A stretch of DNA of 33,669 nt, from positions 1 through 33,669 of the forward strand of contig DAOSPF010000036.1 in NCBI GenBank assembly GCA_035374585.1, given 5' to 3'. Shown here piece by piece: positions 32,806 through 33,669 of the stretch (positions are counted from its first letter, which is position 1; each line of letters starts with the position of its first letter). Source of the DNA: JAKPQD01 sp029572965. GTDB lineage: Bacteria > Bacteroidota > Bacteroidia > Bacteroidales > DTGW01. Position numbers and translations under genes: made by a program. The notes under the pieces were generated by a model. That model did no database searches, was not told where the DNA came from, and saw only the letters and a program-made list of their open reading frames with translations.

Positions 32806-33579
32806 GTGAAAATACTTATAATTGGAGCCGGAAATATGGGCTCTTGGTTAGTTGAAGCGCTCTGTTTAGAACACGAAGTAGCTGTTTTTGATACCGATAA
32901 AAAAAAGTTGAAATTTCTGTTTAACTCACACAGATTGACCCAACTTAGTGAGATTAGCAATTTCCAACCTGAATTAGTTATCAATTCAGTGAGCTTGCAA
33001 TATACGTTTGCAGCATTTGAAAGCATCTTGCCATATCTTCCCCAAACATGCATAATTTCGGATATAGCAAGTGTAAAAAACGGATTATTCGACTTTTATA
33101 AAAAGTCAGGGTTTAGGTTTGCCTCCATTCATCCAATGTTTGGCCCTACATTTGCCAATATCAAAGAATTGGCTCAACAAAATGCCATTATCATAAAAGA
33201 ATCAGACCCAGAGGCTAAAGAATTTTTCAGAAACTTCTTCCAATCTTTACATTTGAACATTTTTGAATACACCTTTGAAGAACACGACCAAACCATTGCC
33301 TACTCGCTTTCTGTACCTTTTGCCACAACCTTAGCATTTGCATCGTGTATCAAAAAACAGGAAGCCCCGGGTACCACTTTCAAAAAACACATGGTTATAG
33401 CCAAAGGACTATTGTCCGAAAATGACTATTTGATTTCCGAAGTACTTTTTAGCCCTTATTCACTCAAGCAGATTGAAAACATTAAAACCAAACTTGAAAT
33501 GCTCGAAGAAATCATTAAAAACAAGGATACCAAAGCAATGCACCATTTTTTAAAAAATGTAAGAAAAAATATTGAATAA
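32806..33579 (+). CDS. Prephenate dehydrogenase (TyrA family)
   Basis: A 257-residue NAD(P)-dependent enzyme of tyrosine synthesis, oxidising prephenate or arogenate. The Rossmann motif is at the very start: 'ILIIGAGNMGSWLVEAL'. Further blocks are 'ISDIASVKNGLFDFY', the family signature 'SIHPMFGPTFANIKEL', and the catalytic region 'EEHDQTIAYSLSVPFATTLA'. The C-terminal helical dimerisation domain is short and there is no ACT domain or fused chorismate mutase. Translation starts with GTG at 32806; no ATG is available and the Rossmann motif begins within four residues, so the start is well fixed. No other aromatic-synthesis gene is nearby. Confidence 0.9.
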   Translation: MKILIIGAGNMGSWLVEALCLEHEVAVFDTDKKKLKFLFNSHRLTQLSEISNFQPELVINSVSLQYTFAAFESILPYLPQTCIISDIASVKNGLFDFYKKSGFRFASIHPMFGPTFANIKELAQQNAIIIKESDPEAKEFFRNFFQSLHLNIFEYTFEEHDQTIAYSLSVPFATTLAFASCIKKQEAPGTTFKKHMVIAKGLLSENDYLISEVLFSPYSLKQIENIKTKLEMLEEIIKNKDTKAMHHFLKNVRKNIE

Positions 33580-33644
33580 CAGGAATAAAATAACGCTACT
33601 GATATATATTGTATTTTCATTACTGTCCCATTAAAATCTAAAAG

Positions 33645-33669
33645 AGTTCTTTGAAAAGTTTGAAATTTA
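33645..33669 (+). promoter_or_regulatory. Possible rRNA-operon leader (boxA-like) at the window edge
   Basis: The segment agttctttgaaaagtttgaa resembles the boxA-type sequence (GTTCTTTGA...) found in front of 16S rRNA in Bacteroidota. The window ends before any 16S sequence, so this remains a guess. Confidence 0.3.

Overview
The window looks like chromosomal DNA from a member of the Bacteroidota. It is AT-rich, most start codons lack a strong Shine-Dalgarno sequence, and many genes are preceded by the phylum's -7 motif TAnnTTTG. Several gene families are typical of that phylum: GSIII-type glutamine synthetase, a BT0820-type HAD protein, a short MerR regulator next to nif3 and a zinc-ribbon gene, and lipoproteins with short signal peptides. 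No complete rRNA operon, CRISPR array, transposase or phage module was seen. I cannot name the genus.

Layout. 1-4830 (+) is the end of a chemotaxis operon: the CheA C-terminus (cut by the window edge), CheW, a CheR-like methyltransferase without the usual N-terminal domain, a metallo-beta-lactamase-fold protein, and a large chemoreceptor with repeated HAMP-like units that ends in a CheR-docking-like pentapeptide. A terminator closes it. tRNA-Val (-) and a YugP-like membrane zinc peptidase (-) follow, then a divergent HAD gene and a glutaminyl-cyclase-family gene (+). 7814-13358 (+) is a tight three-gene unit: a soluble multi-PAS/GAF histidine kinase, a membrane glycosyltransferase 2 and a lone OppC/DppC-type permease. 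A coiled-coil PAS protein (-) converges on it. 14309-17969 (+) is a membrane and surface module: a triple-repeat lipoprotein, a small secreted protein, a VTC-domain protein, a DUF4956 membrane protein and a DUF2490 beta-barrel.

17972-24998 (-) is a SUF iron-sulfur cluster operon, sufB-sufC-sufD-sufS-sufE-sufT, ending in queG, which encodes an Fe-S enzyme. A 440-bp insert lies between sufB and sufC. It carries a frameshifted four-helix-bundle (S23/IVS-type) gene flanked by two 2x16-nt tandem repeats in inverted orientation. Divergently, a tonB-like gene has a well-matched sigma-54 promoter. 26394-28580 (+) is a merR-nif3-zinc-ribbon operon with a good promoter and a strong terminator. Then come malate dehydrogenase (+) with a perfect 10-bp hairpin in its leader, tRNA-Ser (-), glnN (-) and a GTG-started prephenate dehydrogenase gene (+). 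The last 30 bases resemble an rRNA-leader boxA, so an rrn operon may start just past the right edge.

The best candidates for something not well described are the small IVS-like element inside the suf operon, the VTC/DUF4956 surface module, and the reduced CheR paired with a pentapeptide-bearing receptor and an MBL-fold protein.
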